Counted from the first letter of the stretch, positions 9,907 through 18,491 are shown. The stretch is 64,000 nt of DNA from Cellulomonadaceae bacterium (GCA_031256435.1 JAIRQO010000043.1:50303-114302), one strand, 5' to 3'. Translations and numbers: made by a program. Notes: a model not told the origin generated them from the letters alone.

Positions 9907-11679
9907 ATGTTTGCCCAGCGCGTGGACGTAGTGATTGTTGGCGGCGGAGGCGCCGGTCTGCGCGCGGCCATAGAAATTGCCCGGACGCGGCCGGAACTCA
10001 CCGTGGCGTTGGTGTCCAAGGTGTATCCCATGAGGTCCCACACCGTGGCGGCGGAAGGCGGGGCCGCCGGGGTACGGGACAGTGATGATTCGCTCCAGGC
10101 ACACTTTGCTGACACCGTGGCAGGCGGCGATTGGCTGTGTGACCAAGAAATTGTCCAGTGGTTTGTGGAACGCGCCGCCAGCGAGCTAGTTCAATTGGAG
10201 CGCTGGGGCTGCCCGTGGAGCCGGAGGGCCGACGGTACGGTAGATGTGCGAAAGTTTGGCGGAATGAGCCGGGCGCGCACCTGGTTTGCTGCGGACAAAA
10301 CCGGCTTCCACATCCTGCATACGCTCTTCCATACATCCCTGCAATACCCCAGCATTCAGAGATTCGACGAGCATTTGCTGCTCGATCTGGTGGTGCTCAA
10401 TGATGGTGCGCAGGGGACTGAGGGGGTCCACGGCGTGGTGGTGTATGACCAGCGCAACGGCTACCCCATCATGCTGGAGGCGGCGGCGGTCATCCTGGCC
10501 ACGGGCGGGGCTGCGCGCGTTTTCCGGCAGAACACCAACGCCACCATTGTCACCGGCGAGGGGATGGCCATGGCGATGCGGGCCGGGGCGCCCCTGCGAG
10601 ACCTGGAGTTTGTGCAGTATCACCCCACGGGTTTGCCGGGCTCAGGAATCCTGGTCAGTGAGGCGTGCCGAGGCGAAGGCGGGGTGCTGCGCAATGCTGA
10701 AGGGCGGCGGTATCTGGCCGATTACGGTCTCGGCCCCGAAACTCCCTTGGGTGAACCGGTGCCCAAACACATGGAACTCGGCCCCCGGGACAGGCTCTCC
10801 CAGGCTTTTTGGCATGAACAGCAGGCGGGGCGTACCATTCCCACATCCGCGGGGGATGCGGTCCACCTTGACTTGCGGCATCTGGGCCGCGCGAAACTTC
10901 ACGAGCGATTGCCCTTGGCCGTGGAACTCGCCGAACGATATGTAGGAGTGGACCCTACGGTGGCTCCCATTCCGGTGGCGCCATCCGCGCACTACACCAT
11001 GGGTGGCGTACGCGTGAATCGCGATGGGTCCACCTGCGTGCCGGGCCTTTTCGCGGTGGGGGAGGCGGCATCGTCGGGCCTCCACGGGGCCAATCGGCTC
11101 GGTTCTAACTCGCTGACGGAGTTGTTGGTGTGTGGACGCGCCGCCGGGAGGGCTGCCGCTGATCGAGCGTTCGACGAAGCACGCGGACCCTCGCGGGCCG
11201 CGCGTGCCCTGGGTGCAGACCTGGTAGAGCGGTACACCGCGATGATGGGATGCGGCACCGAATCTGCTGGAGATATTCGCCAGGAACTCGGGACGGTCAT
11301 GGCTGATGAGGTGGGGATATTCCGTACTGCTGCAGGGCTTGACAGGGCCGCTGCTACCGTGGCCGCGCTGCGCGAACGGTACCAGGACGTGCGCGTCACG
11401 GACGATTGCCCGGTGTTCAACACGGAGTGGGCCGGGGCGCTGGAACTGGGCGGAATGTTGGACGTGGCTGCCGCGATGGTGGCCGCCGCCCAAGGACGAT
11501 CAGAATCGCGGGGATCTCACCAGCGCCTCGATTTCCCCGAGCGTGATGACCAGGGGTTCTTACGGCACTCCCTGGCGCGGTACGCCGGGCCGGTGGCTGC
11601 TCCGACGATTGCCTATGAGGATGTGCGCATCACCTCGATGCCACCCGCGGCACGGGCGTACGGGGGTGGTGGTTCATGA
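9907..11679 (+). CDS. frdA: Fumarate reductase flavoprotein subunit FrdA
   Basis: FrdA reduces fumarate to succinate at a covalently bound FAD. The 590-residue protein has the FAD fold VVIVGGGGAGLRAAIE at its start, then YPMRSHTVAAEGGAAG containing the FAD-linking histidine region. The active-site segment is FVQYHPTGLPGSGILVSEACRGEGG, followed by HYTMGGVRVNRDG and NRLGSNSLTELLVCGR. The upstream frame is open to 9781, but the ATG at 9907 begins exactly at the family N-terminus. It overlaps frdB (ATGA). The separate FrdC and FrdD anchors downstream favour the E. coli-type quinol:fumarate reductase over a succinate dehydrogenase. Confidence 0.93.
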   Translation: MFAQRVDVVIVGGGGAGLRAAIEIARTRPELTVALVSKVYPMRSHTVAAEGGAAGVRDSDDSLQAHFADTVAGGDWLCDQEIVQWFVERAASELVQLERWGCPWSRRADGTVDVRKFGGMSRARTWFAADKTGFHILHTLFHTSLQYPSIQRFDEHLLLDLVVLNDGAQGTEGVHGVVVYDQRNGYPIMLEAAAVILATGGAARVFRQNTNATIVTGEGMAMAMRAGAPLRDLEFVQYHPTGLPGSGILVSEACRGEGGVLRNAEGRRYLADYGLGPETPLGEPVPKHMELGPRDRLSQAFWHEQQAGRTIPTSAGDAVHLDLRHLGRAKLHERLPLAVELAERYVGVDPTVAPIPVAPSAHYTMGGVRVNRDGSTCVPGLFAVGEAASSGLHGANRLGSNSLTELLVCGRAAGRAAADRAFDEARGPSRAARALGADLVERYTAMMGCGTESAGDIRQELGTVMADEVGIFRTAAGLDRAAATVAALRERYQDVRVTDDCPVFNTEWAGALELGGMLDVAAAMVAAAQGRSESRGSHQRLDFPERDDQGFLRHSLARYAGPVAAPTIAYEDVRITSMPPAARAYGGGGS

Positions 11680-12671
11680 CGTGCACCAGTGGTTGTGGCG
11701 TTGGAGTTGGTGCTGGCTCTGGCGGGGGCGCTGGCTCCTGCGATGGTGCTGCGCGGGTGGCTGGCGATGACGGTCTCACCCTGGGAACGGCCGAGATGCG
11801 GGTGTTCCGGTACAACCCCACCGGGGGAGCCAGGGGGTTTGAAGGCGAGTTCCAGACGGTTGACGTGCCATTTGGCGAGCAGACAACGTTGGTGGATGCG
11901 CTGACGTGGATCAAGGACACTGTGGATTCAACGTTGGCGTTCCGGGTGTCCTGCCGGATGGGCGTGTGTGGCTCGTGTGGCGTGATGGTGGATGGGAGGC
12001 CACGGCTGGCCTGCGAGACGGCACTGCGGGATTTGCCGCGGAGTTTCACCGTGGAGCCGCTGGCTCACCTGGATGTGGAACGGGACCTGGTGGTGGATAA
12101 GGAGCCGTTCCTGGACGCTCTGCGCTCCGTACAACCGTGGATGGTGGCTGCGGGCGAAGGCTCGACGAGATCCTGCGACTCCCGCTCCGCGTCCGCGCAG
12201 GATGACGGGGGTAGATCACCCGCCCGTGATGCCGAGGGTCAGGCCCCCACTCCTTCCGGTCATCCTGCGGGTGAGGCCGGGGGCCTCGCCTCGCAGGATC
12301 TGCCCAGCCGTCAAACACCAGCCCAAATGGTGGATTACGCCACCTTTGCCGAGTGTGTCAACTGCCTGTTGTGCTACGCAGCGTGCCCCCAGGTGGGATT
12401 CGAGAAGGACTTCCTTGGTCCAGCCGCCATCACCACGGCGATGCGCTACAACCGTGATTCCCGCGATTCCGGGTCTGGCTCCCGCCTGCCAGTTCTTGAC
12501 CGTGAGGACGGAATCTGGCCGTGTACTTTTGTGGGCGCGTGTTCCACGGTGTGTCCCAAGGGCGTGGACCCGGCCTCGGCCGTGCAACTTGCCAAGATCT
12601 CGGCAACGATCTCCTGGGCCCAGGAGTTTGTTGCCCCTCACGCGGTTGCATCTCCCAGGGAGGAATCATGA
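11676..12671 (+). CDS. frdB: Fumarate reductase iron-sulfur subunit FrdB with in-frame repeat insertion
   Basis: FrdB passes electrons from quinol to FrdA through three Fe-S clusters. The [2Fe-2S] ligands are in CRMGVCGSCGVMVDG (about residue 92 onward). The second ferredoxin domain has CVNCLLCYAACP and CTFVGACSTVCPKG. The protein is 331 residues against about 240-250 for the family. The excess comes from a Gly/Ala/Ser N-terminal extension (about 40 residues) and a roughly 55-residue hydrophilic insertion (about 160-215) between the two ferredoxin domains. That insertion is encoded by two palindromic repeats at 12167-12301. All cluster cysteines are intact, so it is probably functional. It overlaps frdA and frdC by 4 bases. 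Confidence 0.93.
   Translation: MTCTSGCGVGVGAGSGGGAGSCDGAARVAGDDGLTLGTAEMRVFRYNPTGGARGFEGEFQTVDVPFGEQTTLVDALTWIKDTVDSTLAFRVSCRMGVCGSCGVMVDGRPRLACETALRDLPRSFTVEPLAHLDVERDLVVDKEPFLDALRSVQPWMVAAGEGSTRSCDSRSASAQDDGGRSPARDAEGQAPTPSGHPAGEAGGLASQDLPSRQTPAQMVDYATFAECVNCLLCYAACPQVGFEKDFLGPAAITTAMRYNRDSRDSGSGSRLPVLDREDGIWPCTFVGACSTVCPKGVDPASAVQLAKISATISWAQEFVAPHAVASPREES
12167..12301. repeat. Two family A palindromic repeats inside frdB
   Basis: Two copies lie in opposite orientation. Copy 1 (12167-12206) reads GAGATCCTGCG ... CGCAGGATGAC; copy 2 (12258-12301) reads GGTCATCCTGCGG ... CTCGCAGGATCTG. Both are inverted repeats with CCTGCG/CGCAGG stems and no stop codon in the frdB frame. They encode the linker between the two ferredoxin domains. 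Confidence 0.8.
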
Positions 12672-13123
12672 TGGACCCCACGCAGGATCTCCTTGTCCTC
12701 GACGCGCGCCAACCGCGCCCTCCATCGCATCGGCGCCCCCTCACGCGTCCCACCCCGCGCACGTGGTTCCTCAGAACACCCGAGTTCCGCAGATACGCCT
12801 TGCGCGAGGTCTCGAGTTTGATCGTCGGGCTTTGGGCTATTCACCTGATCGGTGGAGTAGTTGCCATTAACCGCGGCATTGACCACTGGACGGCCTGGTT
12901 GGCGTGGCACCGCCACCCTGCTGCCGTGGCCTTCACAGCGTTAGCCTTGATTGCTGCCGTCTACCACGCTGTGACGTGGTTCCACTTGGCTCCCGCCATT
13001 GTCCGGGTGCGCCTCGGCGCTCGTCGTGTGCCCCGCTGGATCATCATTGCCGCACAGTACGGGGCCGCGCTGGTGGTGGTGGCCCTCGGTACGTGGTGGG
13101 TGTTGGGGGTGGCGGCCCCATGA
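12668..13123 (+). CDS. frdC: Fumarate reductase membrane anchor FrdC
   Basis: FrdC is one of two small membrane subunits that bind menaquinone and anchor FrdAB. The 151-residue protein has three hydrophobic segments (about residues 56-73, 88-110 and 124-146). It contains the conserved region RYALREVSSLIVGLWAIHLIGG and the histidine-bearing YHAVTWFHLAPAI. The start ATG overlaps the frdB stop (ATGA), with GGGAGG just upstream. It overlaps frdD in the same manner, giving one translationally coupled frdABCD operon. Confidence 0.9.
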   Translation: MMDPTQDLLVLDARQPRPPSHRRPLTRPTPRTWFLRTPEFRRYALREVSSLIVGLWAIHLIGGVVAINRGIDHWTAWLAWHRHPAAVAFTALALIAAVYHAVTWFHLAPAIVRVRLGARRVPRWIIIAAQYGAALVVVALGTWWVLGVAAP

Positions 13124-13482
13124 GGCGGTGGGAGCGGAGAAGTCACGAGCCCGTGCGCTGGGCGGGGTTTGCCGTGGGTGGCCAACTTGGCGTCTTGGTG
13201 ATGCCATCGCTGGTGATAGTGGTGGGTTTCCTGCTGGCGTTTGGGGTGGGAGGCGCGGATGCTGAGGCGTCTTACCAGGCGCTCTCTCACCCGCTGACTC
13301 ACCCGGTGATCTCAGCGCTGGTGTTCGCGGCACTCGGTGTGGTGCTGTGGCACTGCTGCCACCGGGCGTACCACATGCTGCATGACCTCCAGATTGAGCC
13401 GCCGGAAATCGTCCGCGCCGTGACCTACGGCCTCGCCATCCTCATTCCTGTGGCGGCCTGGATCATCACCGTTTCTGGTTGA
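13120..13482 (+). CDS. frdD: Fumarate reductase membrane anchor FrdD
   Basis: FrdD is the second membrane anchor of quinol:fumarate reductase. The 120-residue protein starts MRRWERRSHEPVRWAGFAVGG, followed by three membrane spans. The LHDL-containing segment (CCHRAYHMLHDLQIE) carries the histidines typical of FrdD near the second span. Its ATG overlaps the frdC stop. The stop codon lies within the first unit of a 16-bp tandem repeat that follows. Confidence 0.9.
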   Translation: MRRWERRSHEPVRWAGFAVGGQLGVLVMPSLVIVVGFLLAFGVGGADAEASYQALSHPLTHPVISALVFAALGVVLWHCCHRAYHMLHDLQIEPPEIVRAVTYGLAILIPVAAWIITVSG

Positions 13483-13548
13483 GTTCTGTTGCGTTGAGGC
13501 TCTGCTGCGGTGGGGCTCTGTTGCGTTGAGGTTCTGCTGCGGTGAACT
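13477..13548 (+). repeat. 16-bp tandem repeat at the end of frdD
   Basis: Four consecutive 16-bp units begin at 13477, 13493, 13509 and 13525, with consensus GTTGAGGCTCTGCTGC, and a decayed fifth follows. The array includes the frdD stop codon. The remaining bases to 13691 hold no credible gene. Confidence 0.75.
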
Positions 13549-13691
13549 CCACGAGATGAGTTCCGCTGCGGAGAGGTTGCCTGCGCCGTTTGGTCATCGG
13601 CTGGGCACCAAACGGCGCTGACGGTAACGAAACAGGCACATTGGCGAGTCAGCGTGTGAGGGTGCCGCAGGGAGGCGCACGATTCTTCATT

Positions 13692-14945
13692 ATGAATAAG
13701 AACAAATACGTCAACGGCATCCTGCCGATGATTCTCATCAACTTCTCCATCGGTTCCGTGTACTGCTGGACGCTCTTCAAGGAGCACATCTGGGAGTACA
13801 CCGGGTTTTCTCACTCCGTGACCGAGTGGGCCTTCTCCCTGGCCATCTTCTGCCTGGGCATGTCCGCCGCCTTTGGTGGCCGGATCGTGGAGAAGGACCC
13901 CAACAAATCCGCCTTCATGACCTTTGTGATGTTCACCTCCGGGTGGCTCATCACCGGTTACGGCATCTACTCCAAGAATGCCGCCATCATGGTGGCCGGG
14001 TTTGGCGTGGTGCAAGGTGTGGGCCTAGGGCTCGGGTACATCACCCCGGTGAAGACACTCATGATCTGGATGGGCAACAAGAAGGGGTTTGCCGCTGGTC
14101 TCACCATTGCCGGGTTTGCGCTGGCCGGTGTGTTAGCTAACCCGCTGATCGCTTTCCTCCTGGAGCGCATGGCCGTGTACCAAGTGTTCTGGCTGCTTGG
14201 CGGGGTGTACGGGGTGTGCCTCTTCACCGCATCGAAACTGCTGCACCGGCCCGAGTATCACGAGCAGGCCAGCGAGGAGGAGCACCAGGAGTTCTCTGTG
14301 CGTGCCATCATTGCCACGCCCAAGTTTGCGTTCCTGTGGTTTGTGTTCTTTGTCAACATCACCGCTGGCCTGGCCTTAATCAGTCAGGAGAAGCAGATTT
14401 ACCTGCACATTGGGGAAACCAACGTGGCCACCATTGTGGCGCTGGTGTCCATTGCCGCACTGTTCAACCTGGCTGGACGCCTATCCATGGCCTCACTGCA
14501 GGATCACTTGAGGGCCAAGCACGGTCCGTACTACCTCATGGCGGGGCTGTCCATTAGCGTGGCCTTGCTTGCCGTGCTGATGCCAGGCTCCGTAGTGATG
14601 GCCTTTGTGCTGATCGGCGTGGTGCAGTTCTTCTTTGGGTGCGGGTTCTCCTGCATGCCCAACATCCTGCACCAGAACTGGGGCATGAAGTACCTGTCCA
14701 CCGTCCACGGACTGATGCTCAGCGCCTGGGCTGTGGCGGGCCTGGTGGGGAACCAGGTGGCCAGCCACATGCTGGACACCTATGGCGTCAGGCCCCTGTA
14801 CCTCATGCTCGCCGTGCTGTTCGCGGTGGAAGCCGTTGCCCTGGTGACGTGGGTGCGCGTGAGTTCGCGGGATCGCGTGCTTGAGCCTCGCGTCCGGTCC
14901 TCTCAGCGTGAACGGGAATCCGTCAGCGGAGCCGTTCCCGCGTAG
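13692..14945 (+). CDS. MFS transporter, oxalate/formate antiporter (OxlT-like) family
   Basis: This 417-residue permease has about 12 membrane spans. The start MNKNKYVNGILPMILINFSIGSVYCWTLF matches the OxlT-like branch of the major facilitator superfamily, which exchanges small organic anions. Repeated glycine-rich helices (GFGVVQGVGLGLGYITPVK) are typical of this branch. The ATG at 13692 begins the family N-terminus. A GGAGG lies 16 bases upstream, farther than usual, and a GTG at 13659 is an alternative. Its position directly after frdABCD suggests a carboxylate substrate such as formate, oxalate or a C4-dicarboxylate, but the substrate cannot be read from sequence. Confidence 0.85.
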   Translation: MNKNKYVNGILPMILINFSIGSVYCWTLFKEHIWEYTGFSHSVTEWAFSLAIFCLGMSAAFGGRIVEKDPNKSAFMTFVMFTSGWLITGYGIYSKNAAIMVAGFGVVQGVGLGLGYITPVKTLMIWMGNKKGFAAGLTIAGFALAGVLANPLIAFLLERMAVYQVFWLLGGVYGVCLFTASKLLHRPEYHEQASEEEHQEFSVRAIIATPKFAFLWFVFFVNITAGLALISQEKQIYLHIGETNVATIVALVSIAALFNLAGRLSMASLQDHLRAKHGPYYLMAGLSISVALLAVLMPGSVVMAFVLIGVVQFFFGCGFSCMPNILHQNWGMKYLSTVHGLMLSAWAVAGLVGNQVASHMLDTYGVRPLYLMLAVLFAVEAVALVTWVRVSSRDRVLEPRVRSSQRERESVSGAVPA

Positions 14946-14970
14946 TCAATCACGTAGCAATGCTCGACGA

Positions 14971-14994
14971 GCCGTGGCCTGTGCAGGCCACGGC
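14971..14994 (+). terminator. Hairpin terminator between the OxlT-like gene and ackA
   Basis: GCCGTGGCCT-GTGC-AGGCCACGGC is a perfect 10-bp stem followed by TTTCGGGTTTCTT. It lies between two convergent genes and can terminate the rightward frd/transporter transcript. Confidence 0.85.
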
Positions 14995-15037
14995 TTTCGG
15001 GTTTCTTAACCGGCCACGGGTGCAGGTACAGGCATGA

Positions 15038-16222
15038 TTAGTCGGCCACAGCGGCGAGCGTCCGCTGCGCGATGGCCAGTTCCTCATTGGTGGGAACCAC
15101 CATGATGACCGGGCCCGGATGACCTGCTGGGGACACCACCCTGGGCTCCTTGGAGCGAGGAGCGTTGGCTTCGGCATCGATGGCGAACCCCAGGAAACTC
15201 AGGGCTTCGGCCATATCAGCGCGCAGTTGAGGATCGTTCTCGCCCACGCCCGCGGTGAAGGTCAGGACGTCAATGCCTCCCATCACGGCGGCGTAGGCTC
15301 CCACGTACTTGACCAACCGATGACGGTACACGTCCATCACGGCAATGGCCTTGGGTTCACCGGCGTGCCAGGCGTCTTCCAAGTGCCGCATGTCCACGTG
15401 ACCGTAGAGACCGTATACGCCAGACTTCTTGTTTAGGAGCGTATCAATCTCATCAAGGCTGAGGCCCGCCACGCGGTTCAAGTGGAAGATGATGGCCGGG
15501 TCCAGGTCACCGCATCGGGTTCCCATCACCAGACCCTCCAGCGGCGTCAGGCCCATGGACGTGTCCACGGCCTGGCCGTTGACCACAGCCGATGCCGAGG
15601 CCCCATTGCCGAGGTGGAGGACCACCTGCTTGAGATCGTCGCGCCCTAGGAAATCTGACACCGTGCTGGACACGTACTGGTGGGACGTGCCGTGGAAGCC
15701 GTATCGGCGGATGTTGTGCTCGCGGGCCACGTCCTCATCAATGGCGTAGGTGTAGGCGGCGGGCGGGAGCGTGGAGAAAAACGCCGTGTCAAAGACGGCC
15801 ACGTGCGGGACGTTGAGGAGTTCGCGTGCCACGGTGATGCCAGTGACGTTGGCCGGATTGTGCAGGGGGGCGAGCGGGTTGAGCGCTTCGATTCCGGCCA
15901 CCACCGTGTCATCAATCACCGTGGGCAGAGAGTATGTTGCCCCGCCGTGAACTACACGGTGGCCTACCGCCGTGATACCCACCTCGTCAAGGCGCGGGCC
16001 GATTTCTTCAAAGAGCGCTAGGACTTCGCGCAGCGCAGCGGCGTGGTCAGCCAGGGGCAGTTCACGTGTTTCCTTGACGCCTGCGGTGGTGTGCTTGACC
16101 CTGCTGATGGCCTCGCCGATCTTCTCGGCAATGCCGTCCGCCAGCACCTCGCCCGAGTCAGGGTTGACCAACTGGTACTTCAAGGAACTGGATCCAGCGT
16201 TCAGCACAAGCACATTACTCAT
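15038..16222 (-). CDS. ackA: Acetate kinase
   Basis: AckA interconverts acetyl phosphate and acetate with ADP/ATP, the ATP-yielding last step of acetate fermentation. The 394-residue protein shows the ASKHA family marks: NAGSSSLKYQL near the start, GHRVVHGG, FDTAFF with the catalytic aspartate, HLGNGAS and TFTAGVGEN. The frame runs to 16360, but the ATG at 16222 gives MSNVLVLNAGSSS, the family start. No pta is adjacent. Together with frdABCD it suggests mixed acetate and succinate production. Confidence 0.97.
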   Translation of the reverse strand: MSNVLVLNAGSSSLKYQLVNPDSGEVLADGIAEKIGEAISRVKHTTAGVKETRELPLADHAAALREVLALFEEIGPRLDEVGITAVGHRVVHGGATYSLPTVIDDTVVAGIEALNPLAPLHNPANVTGITVARELLNVPHVAVFDTAFFSTLPPAAYTYAIDEDVAREHNIRRYGFHGTSHQYVSSTVSDFLGRDDLKQVVLHLGNGASASAVVNGQAVDTSMGLTPLEGLVMGTRCGDLDPAIIFHLNRVAGLSLDEIDTLLNKKSGVYGLYGHVDMRHLEDAWHAGEPKAIAVMDVYRHRLVKYVGAYAAVMGGIDVLTFTAGVGENDPQLRADMAEALSFLGFAIDAEANAPRSKEPRVVSPAGHPGPVIMVVPTNEELAIAQRTLAAVAD

Positions 16223-16704
16223 GGCGGTGGAGTATAGAGCGGGCGGACACAATCGTCGAACCGCTGAGCAGATCGGCCAGAATGCCGCGCGATTTGGGGC
16301 ACGGGCTCGGCGCTCGCGGCGTGAGGTCGACGGGGGTGGGACTCGTTCCGGTCCGGACACGAGTACGCCACCCGCGTCAGGTGACGCAAGGTGGCGTGCT
16401 TGCCGGTGGGCACTAGTTAGCAGGCGCCTGTTCCTGCTCCGATACGGATCCTAGTCCGCCGGAGTGTCCTTTGACGTTGGACTACCTTGGCGTGGGTTCC
16501 GTGCCCTGCCGATTTTCTGCTGTACCTCAAACATACTCCTTTTCCCAGTTTCCGCAACCCCAAGGGGCAAATCCGTGACAGGAAATTTGTGTGCGACGAG
16601 TCACGCCGGTGAGTGCGCGCGGGAATGCCGGAATTGTCTGCGCAGGGCGGTGTTGCTGTGCAGAGTGGGGGTGTGCTACCTGGTTGTGGCGTGCGGCCAG
16701 GGAG
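16223..16704. other. Gene-free interval with a strong hairpin (16365-16397)
   Basis: About 480 bases separate the HAD-phosphatase stop from the ackA start, with no credible coding frame on either strand. The main structure is ACGCCACC-C-GCGTCA-GG-TGACGC-AA-GGTGGCGT at 16365-16397, a nearly perfect two-tier palindrome without a T-run. It could end the HAD transcript, form an ackA leader structure, or be an operator. The ackA promoter must lie between it and 16222. Confidence 0.55.
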
Positions 16705-17478
16705 TTACTTGCTGCTGCGGGCCAACCGCCACACCAGCCAGGCAAGTGTCACAATCCCCACTGCGCCGAGGGCCTTGGCCTCGTTGGATTCAAGGCGAGA
16801 TTTGGAACTATCCGTTTGGGTGAAGTTGAGAACGCCCCAGCCTTCTTCTACGGCTTTGGTGCGCAGTTCACGGTCCGGATTGACCACAAACCCGTGACCC
16901 ACAGTCCGAAGCATCGGGAGGTCCGTGATGGAATCCGTGTACGCATAGGAGGATTCCAGGGAATAGCCGTTCTTGGCCGCAATCTCCTCAATGGCCGTGG
17001 CTTTGTTGTCGCCATAGGCGTAGAACTCAATCTCGCCCGTGTACCGGCCGTCCTTGACTTCCATCCGGGTGGCAATGACTTCATCCGCCCCGAGTTTCTC
17101 GGCAATGGGTTCCACTAAATCCGAGCCGGACGCGGACACGATGACCACGTCATGGCCGAGTTCGTGATGCTCAGCAATGAGGGATTTTGCCTCGGCGTAG
17201 ATGTGGGGAGAGACTTGTGTGGCCACCGCTTGCGTCACAATGCGATGCACCCTGTCGCGATCCCATCCCTGACAGAGGTCAGAAAGTTGCTTCCTCACGC
17301 GTTCGGTGGAATCCTCAGTGGCACTTCCCAGGAGATAGGACAGGTGTGCGTACGCCGTACGGACCACATCGGCACGCGTGACGAGTCCGCCGTCATAGAA
17401 CGGCCGAGACAGCGCGGCAGAGGCGCTGGTAGCGATGATCGTCTTGTCTAAATCAAAGAACGCTGCGGTTTTTTCCAC
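16705..17478 (-). CDS. HAD-superfamily IB phosphatase with C-terminal membrane anchor
   Basis: This 257-residue protein is a SerB-like HAD-IB hydrolase. Motif I is FFDLDKTIIATSA with the nucleophilic aspartate, motif II is SASGSD, and the acidic motif is YTDSITDLPML. A C-terminal hydrophobic segment (about 236-252, GAVGIVTLAWLVWRLAR) suggests membrane attachment. In actinobacteria this gene commonly sits divergent from, or next to, the Ssd/tad pilus locus, as here. The substrate is unknown; a phosphorylated small molecule or phospholipid is possible. Confidence 0.88.
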   Translation of the reverse strand: MEKTAAFFDLDKTIIATSASAALSRPFYDGGLVTRADVVRTAYAHLSYLLGSATEDSTERVRKQLSDLCQGWDRDRVHRIVTQAVATQVSPHIYAEAKSLIAEHHELGHDVVIVSASGSDLVEPIAEKLGADEVIATRMEVKDGRYTGEIEFYAYGDNKATAIEEIAAKNGYSLESSYAYTDSITDLPMLRTVGHGFVVNPDRELRTKAVEEGWGVLNFTQTDSSKSRLESNEAKALGAVGIVTLAWLVWRLARSSK

Positions 17479-17569
17479 ATCGCCATTCTAGAGGAGAATG
17501 GACAATGACGTAAACGTCAGGCGGGACCCGGGGCGTGAGCGAATTGCGGGGCATAGGGCAAACCCGCAC

Positions 17570-17657
17570 TATCACCAATGGTGTGAGAATATATCACCTG
17601 TACCCATGTCACAAAAAATGTGGTGCGGAGCCGAAAAATATCGGACACCCTGCACCC
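17570..17657 (+). promoter_or_regulatory. AT-rich promoter region of the ssd-tad operon
   Basis: An AT-rich patch in otherwise GC-rich DNA holds the imperfect palindrome GTGAGAATATATCAC (17583-17597) and then CACAAAAAATG. These are likely promoter or regulator sites for the seven-gene ssd-tad run that starts at 17658. The palindrome resembles a CRP half-site pair but has a 7-base rather than 6-base spacer. Transcription-start data would be needed to place the -10 element. Confidence 0.35.
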
Positions 17658-18491
17658 ATGACTCTTGCACCTTCCGTCACGGCGGTACCCAGCATTTCGG
17701 CGGCACCCATCAACCTGGCAGCTCCGAACACCTCGCCACCACTGAGCGCCCCTGGCGCACCATCGCGCCAACCCCACTCCCTGGCCATGACAGTGGGGGC
17801 CACGGGTGGAACTGGCGCCAGTTGTTTTGCGGCCGCTTTCGCTCACCTGCTCCATCGCCAGGGACAACCTTCCGTCCTGATAGATCTCGACACTCGGGGA
17901 CCCGGAATTGACGTGCTGCTGGGGATCGAGTCCGAGCCCGGGGCTCGCTGGCCAGAACTCGGGTCAGCCCGCGGCGTGGTGGATGGTAGAGGATTACTCG
18001 CCTCACTCCCGCAGTGGCGGGATGTCCCCGTAGTATCCGCGTCTCGCACCTCACCCCAGCACGTCCCTGATTCCATTGTTCTTGACGTGGTGGCTGCCCT
18101 CCTTCACGCGGGTTGCCGCGTGGTGATCGATGCTCCCCGTGCCACGGCGTGGACACCGGCCATCAGGGCATTGATCACGGATGCTGACGCCCTCTTCCTC
18201 GTCGCAGCAGCAACACTTCCAGGTGCGGCAGGGGCCGTGGCGTTGGCGCACGAGATGCAGGCGCTGGACTCTGGGCAGCGGTGTTCCTTGGTGGTCCGGG
18301 AGCCGGGGCCGGGCTTTGTGGACGCGGAGGACATTGAGGCCCTGACAGGGATCACGGTGGCGGCGAGTATTCGCGATGACCGCAAAATCACTTTGGCCGT
18401 GGAGCGGGGGGAAGGCCCGCCGTGTGGGGCGCGAACTCGGCTGGGACGCGCAGCGCAGGCCGCGCTGGATGCCGTGAGGTGGTCTGGGTGA
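17658..18491 (+). CDS. Ssd/CpaE-like MinD-family protein of the tad locus
   Basis: The 277-residue protein belongs to the septum-site-determining (Ssd, Rv3660c-like) / CpaE group next to actinobacterial tad genes. A low-complexity N-terminus precedes a MinD-like fold starting near residue 42. The P-loop region reads GATGGTGAS, lacking the lysines of the deviant Walker A motif KGGxGKT. ATP hydrolysis may therefore be lost, and the aspartate VLIDLDTRGPGID is retained. Its likely role is positioning the pilus machine or influencing division. The frame is open to a GTG at 17535; I chose the ATG at 17658. It overlaps tadA by GTGA. Confidence 0.8.
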   Translation: MTLAPSVTAVPSISAAPINLAAPNTSPPLSAPGAPSRQPHSLAMTVGATGGTGASCFAAAFAHLLHRQGQPSVLIDLDTRGPGIDVLLGIESEPGARWPELGSARGVVDGRGLLASLPQWRDVPVVSASRTSPQHVPDSIVLDVVAALLHAGCRVVIDAPRATAWTPAIRALITDADALFLVAAATLPGAAGAVALAHEMQALDSGQRCSLVVREPGPGFVDAEDIEALTGITVAASIRDDRKITLAVERGEGPPCGARTRLGRAAQAALDAVRWSG

